Of a stretch of 64,000 nt of DNA, positions 60,723 to 64,000 are shown in pieces. The DNA lies in contig NZ_JRWG01000003.1 of assembly GCF_001573155.1 (NCBI RefSeq), positions 248,001-312,000 on the forward strand, read 5' to 3'. The notes below the pieces were generated by a model. That model made no database searches. It was given only the letters and a program-made list of their open reading frames with translations, and was not told the DNA's origin. Within the stretch, counting starts at the first letter, position 1. Every line of letters begins with the position of its first letter. The translations under genes were made by a program, and so were the position numbers. The stretch comes from Aequorivita aquimaris (GTDB lineage Bacteria > Bacteroidota > Bacteroidia > Flavobacteriales > Flavobacteriaceae).

Positions 60723-62555
60723 TTATATATCCAAATCAAATTCCCTCCGCAATTTTTCTATCAACGGATTTTTCTCCTTCATTTTTTCAAATTTTTCGCG
60801 GGTGGTGTAGGCATACCGTTTTTCGGCAGTTTCGTTTACGGTTATGTCCAGATCTATTTCATAATTCTGAAGTTTTTCGCGCAAAAAGCCGAGCAATTCA
60901 TACTTGGCACGCTCCACTTCAGTTTTAATGGTTTGGTTGGGAAATTCAAGATGGATTACGGACCCATCCAGTTTTGGCACGCCCATGGTTAAATGCGAAA
61001 GCAGGTTGTATTTGCCGTTGCTTTCAACGTTTGTGGTATATTCGTCCCAAGCCGCCTGCATTTCTTCTTCGGAAAATTCAGTTACTGGCAGGTTTTCGGC
61101 ATCGGGTTGGTTTGCAACCAGTTCCTGCTTTATTTCCTGCTTTTTTTGAATGCTTTTCAGCGAAAGGGCCGAAACTTTTTTGGCATTGCGCTCCGCGAGG
61201 ATCTGTGGCCGTTCGATTACCTTTTCGGGTTGGCCCCCATTTGGTTTTTGCGTTACTTTTTCTTCGGAAATAATCTCTTCGGAAATTTTATTCTTTGAAG
61301 CAATTTCCTCTAAAGGTTCGCGCACTATTTCTTTTTCGGCTTCGTCCCGATAGCTATCGGGATCTGTTTCGATTTTCTTCGTAGGTTTGGGCACAACACT
61401 CCCGGCAGAAGTTATTTTTTCCGAAGTAAATTTTTCAGATTTAAAATAGGAGGGAGGTATTACGAAACGCTGGCCGCTATTGGAGTTTTTTTTTTCGCCC
61501 TGAAAGGTCAGGGAAGCAAGCTGCATTAAACAAAGCTCAACGAGCAATCGTTGGTTTTGGCTGTTTTTATATTTTAGATCGCAGGTGTTCGCGATGTCTA
61601 TGGCCTCAATTAAAAACCGTGGCGATGTTTTTTGCGATTGCTCAAAATACATTGTTTTTACCTGTTCGCCAACTTCCAAAAGCTCAATGGTTTCTTGGTT
61701 CTTGCAAACCAACAAATCACGGAAGTGGGAGGCAAGGCCCATAATGAAATGATGGCCGTCAAATCCTTTCGAAAGAATATCGTTATATGTAACCAAAACC
61801 TGTGGAATGTTGTTTTCCAAAAGCAAATCGGTTATTTGGAAATACCACGTATAATCAAGTACATTCAGATTTTCGGTAACTGCCTCGCGGGTAAGGTTTT
61901 TTCCTGCGAAACTAACAACCCTATCAAAAATGGAAAGTGCGTCACGCAAGGCGCCATCCGCTTTTTGGGCGATGATGTGCAGCGCGTCGTCTTCCGCTTC
62001 TATGTTTTCTGCCTTTGCTACTTCCGCCAAATGTTCCTTAATATCGCGAACGCCGATACGTCTAAAATCAAAAATCTGGCAGCGCGATAGAATCGTGGGA
62101 ATTATTTTGTGCTTTTCAGTAGTAGCAAGGATAAAAATGGCGTGCTTCGGCGGTTCTTCCAAGGTTTTTAAAAATGCGTTGAAAGCCGCAGAGGAAAGCA
62201 TATGGACCTCGTCAATAATATAAACCTTGTATTTCCCAACCTGCGGTGGAATTCGAACCTGGTCTATCAAATTCCGAATATCATCCACTGAATTGTTTGA
62301 AGCGGCATCCAGTTCAAAAATATTGAAAGCGAAATCCTCGCCTTCCTTTTCGGTGCCGTCAGAATTTATTTTTTTTGCGAGAATTCGGGCACAGGTAGTT
62401 TTTCCCACGCCACGTGGTCCCGTAAAAAGCAATGCCTGCGCGAGGTGGTTGTTCTCTATGGCATTCTCCAAGGTATTGGTAATGGCCTGTTGCCCCACAA
62501 CGTCTTTAAAAACGGCGGGGCGGTACTTTCGGGCTGATACGATGAAGTGTTCCAT
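60723..62555 (-). CDS. dnaX: DNA polymerase III subunits gamma and tau, without zinc module
   Basis: A 610-residue clamp-loader ATPase. GPRGVGKTTCARILAKKI (about 45-62) is Walker A, KVYIIDEVHMLS the DEAD-type Walker B and ILSRCQIFDFRR the sensor/SRC motif. The four-cysteine zinc module that normally follows Walker A is absent (KINSDGTEKEGEDFAFNIFE). The tau-like C-terminal part starts at about 370 and contains, at codons 398-404, a palindromic element read as DPDSYRD. No frameshift signal of A-runs is obvious at the gamma site. Confidence 0.95.
   Translation of the reverse strand: MEHFIVSARKYRPAVFKDVVGQQAITNTLENAIENNHLAQALLFTGPRGVGKTTCARILAKKINSDGTEKEGEDFAFNIFELDAASNNSVDDIRNLIDQVRIPPQVGKYKVYIIDEVHMLSSAAFNAFLKTLEEPPKHAIFILATTEKHKIIPTILSRCQIFDFRRIGVRDIKEHLAEVAKAENIEAEDDALHIIAQKADGALRDALSIFDRVVSFAGKNLTREAVTENLNVLDYTWYFQITDLLLENNIPQVLVTYNDILSKGFDGHHFIMGLASHFRDLLVCKNQETIELLEVGEQVKTMYFEQSQKTSPRFLIEAIDIANTCDLKYKNSQNQRLLVELCLMQLASLTFQGEKKNSNSGQRFVIPPSYFKSEKFTSEKITSAGSVVPKPTKKIETDPDSYRDEAEKEIVREPLEEIASKNKISEEIISEEKVTQKPNGGQPEKVIERPQILAERNAKKVSALSLKSIQKKQEIKQELVANQPDAENLPVTEFSEEEMQAAWDEYTTNVESNGKYNLLSHLTMGVPKLDGSVIHLEFPNQTIKTEVERAKYELLGFLREKLQNYEIDLDITVNETAEKRYAYTTREKFEKMKEKNPLIEKLRREFDLDI
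61344..61364. repeat. dispersed palindrome, TAGCTA family, copy 3, inside dnaX
   Basis: TCCCGATAGCTATCGGGA is a perfect 18-base palindrome (61345-61362) within the dnaX coding sequence. In frame it adds Asp-Pro-Asp-Ser-Tyr-Arg-Asp in the linker before the tau C-terminal domain. Confidence 0.8.
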
Positions 62556-62565
62556 AGTGCGGAAA

Positions 62566-62573
62566 CAAATATA
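62566..62573 (-). promoter_or_regulatory. -7 box TATATTTG for dnaX
   Basis: On the minus strand, perfect TAnnTTTG, 11 bases before ATG 62555; a very short leader is predicted. Confidence 0.4.
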
Positions 62574-62637
62574 AAGATGTACAACGGGTTTTTAAAAAAT
62601 AGCTGTTTGTATTTTCCTATATTTATTAACATTGGCG

Positions 62638-62645
62638 TATTTTTG
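62638..62645 (+). promoter_or_regulatory. -7 box TATTTTTG of rnpB
   Basis: Perfect -7 box ending 4 bases before the start of the RNase P RNA, which fits transcription beginning at about 62650. Confidence 0.5.
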
Positions 62646-62649
62646 CGCA

Positions 62650-62966
62650 GCAGGCCGCCTTATCGCTGCCGAAGTTAATTCGAGAGAGGAAAGTCCGGAC
62701 ACCAAAGGGAAGCATAGCGGCTAACGGCCGTCGGGATCCCCGCCTTCGCGGGGATTTCAGGACAAGTGCAACAGAAAGGATGTACAGGTAATGCTGTAGT
62801 GAAATCAGGTAAACTCTATGCGGTGAAATGCCACGTAAACCTGTGCTAGAGGGTACCCGCCCGATGCAGGAGGGTAGGCAGATTGAGCGTATGGGTAACC
62901 ATACGTCTAGATAAATGATAAGGCCCCGATGTTAAATCGGGGACAGAACCCGGCTTATAGGCCTGC
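62650..62966 (+). ncRNA. rnpB: RNase P RNA, class A
   Basis: The catalytic RNA that matures tRNA 5-prime ends. The ends GCAGGCCGCC and GCCTGC form P1, GAGGAAAGTCCGGAC is the universal CR-I region, GACAAGTGCAACAGAAA CR-II/III, and AGAACCCGGCTTATAGGCC the conserved 3-prime segment CR-V. About 317 bases long. Helix P9 is enlarged by the palindrome at 62733, so the rest of the molecule appears normal. It converges on the small gene at 62973. Confidence 0.97.
62733..62760. repeat. dispersed palindrome, GCGAAGGC family, copy 4, inside rnpB
   Basis: GATCCCCGCCTTCGCGGGGAT followed by TTCAG. The stem replaces the short GGGGGTGACCTC-like tip that typical class A P9 helices have. Reverse complement: ATCCCCGCGAAGGCGGGGAT, matching copies 1 and 3. 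Confidence 0.85.
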
Positions 62967-62972
62967 ATTTTT

Positions 62973-63314
62973 TTATTTTTCTTCGGCAATTAATTTCTCA
63001 ATCCACAGTTTTGCTTCATCCAAATCTTTAAAAACACCAAAGGGCCAATTGTAGAAAGTTTTTTCAAAATTTGCATTTTTGATACAGTTGTCGGTATAGC
63101 ATACAATGGCTATTCCCACCATTTTGGCATAACGAATATTGTAGAGCTCGGGATTTAGATTTATGGCGTATTGGTTTATTCGGTTGTCAATATAACCAAA
63201 ACTTCTTTCGGAGTAATATTCGGCAAATACTTCGTGGAGCGCAGCGATATGCTCTAATTCAATTAAAACACCTTCCTTCACAGTGGCAGTAACACAGTGT
63301 TCGGTTAGTTCCAT
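62973..63314 (-). CDS. SpoIIAA/STAS-like uncharacterised protein
   Basis: A 113-residue protein from ATG 63314 (a TTG further upstream gives 127 residues). ELTEHCVTATVKEGVLIELEHIAALHEVF (about 2-30), YAKMVGIAIVCYTDNCIKNANFEKTFYNW and DLDEAKLWIEKLIAEEK give the alternating strand-helix order of the SpoIIAA-like domain family seen in Bacteroidota. It may bind or sense; no partner kinase is near. Converges with rnpB, leaving only 6 bases between them. Confidence 0.7.
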   Translation of the reverse strand: MELTEHCVTATVKEGVLIELEHIAALHEVFAEYYSERSFGYIDNRINQYAINLNPELYNIRYAKMVGIAIVCYTDNCIKNANFEKTFYNWPFGVFKDLDEAKLWIEKLIAEEK

Positions 63315-63367
63315 GACAATAAAGCCTAAATCAATAGTTTTGCTTGTGAACGACAAAAGTGTATGTT

Positions 63368-63901
63368 TTAATTAAAAAAACTGAATACGGAACTTCCGTA
63401 TTTTCGAGCTTCTACAAAATGGGGAAATGAGGAAAGATCATTTTGTTTTGCGTGTTCAATAATAAGCATTCCTTCCGAATTCAACAAAGATTTGGCCATA
63501 ATTACTTCCACCAGCTTCTTTAATGCTTCGGTTGTAAAGTCATAGGGAGGGTCTGCAAAGATAACATCATAGTTGCCCGAAGCTTTCTCCAAATATTTGC
63601 TTACATCAGATTTTACGGTATTTATGGGAAATTCAAATTCTTCTGAAATCTTGTTGATATACTGGATGCATCCTAAATGCCCATCAACCGCCGTAATAGC
63701 GGGGACGCCGCGAGAGGCAAACTCAAAGCATATGTTGCCCGTTCCTGCATATAAATCCAAAACAGCAATTTCATCAAAATAATACCGAACACGCAAAATA
63801 TTGAAAAGCGCCTCTTTCGCAAAATCGGTCGTGGGACGCACGGGCAAGTTCTTAGGGGCCGTTAATCTTCTTCCTTTATATGTTCCCGAAATGATCCGCA
63901 T
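63368..63901 (-). CDS. rsmD: RsmD family 16S rRNA (guanine-966) methyltransferase
   Basis: A 177-residue methyltransferase. VLDLYAGTGNICFEFASRGV (about 48-67) binds SAM, VIFADPPYDFTTEALKKLV (about 114-132) holds the DPPY catalytic motif for N2-guanine modification. RIISGTYKGRRLTAPKNLPVRPTTD at the start is the RsmD signature. Its ATG overlaps by one base the stop of the partial gene at the window edge, so the two are coupled. Confidence 0.93.
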   Translation of the reverse strand: MRIISGTYKGRRLTAPKNLPVRPTTDFAKEALFNILRVRYYFDEIAVLDLYAGTGNICFEFASRGVPAITAVDGHLGCIQYINKISEEFEFPINTVKSDVSKYLEKASGNYDVIFADPPYDFTTEALKKLVEVIMAKSLLNSEGMLIIEHAKQNDLSSFPHFVEARKYGSSVFSFFN

Positions 63902-63999
63902 TAAATTACGTTTTTTAGAATGAAATGGTTGTGTGGCCTATCGTTATCCAAGCTTCTTGTTGCAGTATAATTTGAATCCATAAATTCTAGATTGCGGAT
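63901..63999 (-). CDS. partial gene at the window edge (3-prime end only)
   Basis: On the minus strand, 32 codons from the window end read MDSNYTATRSLDNDRPHNHF and stop with KNVI just before rsmD (TAATG overlap). In Flavobacteriia the gene before rsmD is usually a DUF3822 family protein; that identity is inferred from order only, because the part visible is too short to tell. Confidence 0.5.
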   Translation of the reverse strand: MRNLEFMDSNYTATRSLDNDRPHNHFILKNVI

Positions 64000-64000
64000 G

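Noticed and set aside
1-64000. tRNA genes
   Set aside because: I scanned for the T-loop GTTCRANYC with matching arms and found none that fold.

Overview
The window is about 64 kb of chromosomal core DNA from a member of the Bacteroidota, almost certainly a Flavobacteriaceae (marine Aequorivita/Gramella-like; genus not decidable by eye). Signs are: promoters with the Bacteroidota -7 element TAnnTTTG and -33 TTTG, TonB-dependent receptor with CarboxypepD_reg-like domain, DUF4834/DUF6146/DUF6787 proteins, BatA-type vWA protein, a candidate sulfonolipid gene pair, few Shine-Dalgarno sequences, and about 40% GC. No tRNA, prophage, insertion sequence, CRISPR array or transposase is visible. It contains one RNA gene, rnpB.

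Layout. 0-2.5 kb: a PLP synthase and an alpha-oxoamine synthase, a likely sulfonolipid (capnine) pair. 2.6-9.4 kb: two small unknown proteins, GNAT protein, outer-membrane protein, DUF4834, YfhO and a glycosyltransferase. 9.5-19.7 kb: secreted Asn/Arg/Ser-rich protein, uvrA, ECF sigma factor with a 50-residue downstream protein, endonuclease III, bcp, an unknown 484-residue protein, MBL hydrolase, esterase. 19.7-28.8 kb: a coupled operon (BatA-like, degenerate dihydroorotase, two small membrane proteins), two paralogous GAF histidine kinases, TIGR02757, LolD-like ATPase, folE. 28.8-32.9 kb: coupled operon ending in a TonB receptor, then DUF937. 33-36.6 kb: serA, serC, LuxC-like acyl-CoA reductase, divergent ferredoxin. 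36.6-38.1 kb: a family of small secreted proteins with one decayed copy. 38.3-48.8 kb: ychF, PAP2, cbpM/cbpA, parE, parC, rpsA. 48.9-56.4 kb: a long plus-strand run pyrR, pyrB, STAS-like, rnz, pdxH, sixA, ppk1, ppx. 56.5-64 kb: unknown membrane/secreted genes, methyltransferase, CLC protein, miaE, dnaX, rnpB, rsmD.

The most unusual feature is not a gene but the intergenic DNA. At least eight gaps contain arrays with an exact 7-bp period and drifting unit sequence (TAAATCG, CAAATTC, GAAACCT, TGAGATT, TAGTCGG types). Several run right up to a start codon or contain a stop codon, and several sit beside short palindromes of recurring families. One palindrome family (core GCGAAGGC) occurs four times, including inside helix P9 of the RNase P RNA. 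Another (core TAGCTA) occurs three times, including in frame inside dnaX. The arrays resemble in form the heptanucleotide STRR repeats of heterocystous cyanobacteria, but I know of no described flavobacterial element of this kind.

Several housekeeping enzymes lack expected residues: endonuclease III without its iron-sulfur cysteines, a dihydroorotase without its HxH metal motif, a CLC protein without the gating and proton glutamates, and DnaX without its zinc module. All functional statements rest on reading motifs and gene order; no database search was run.
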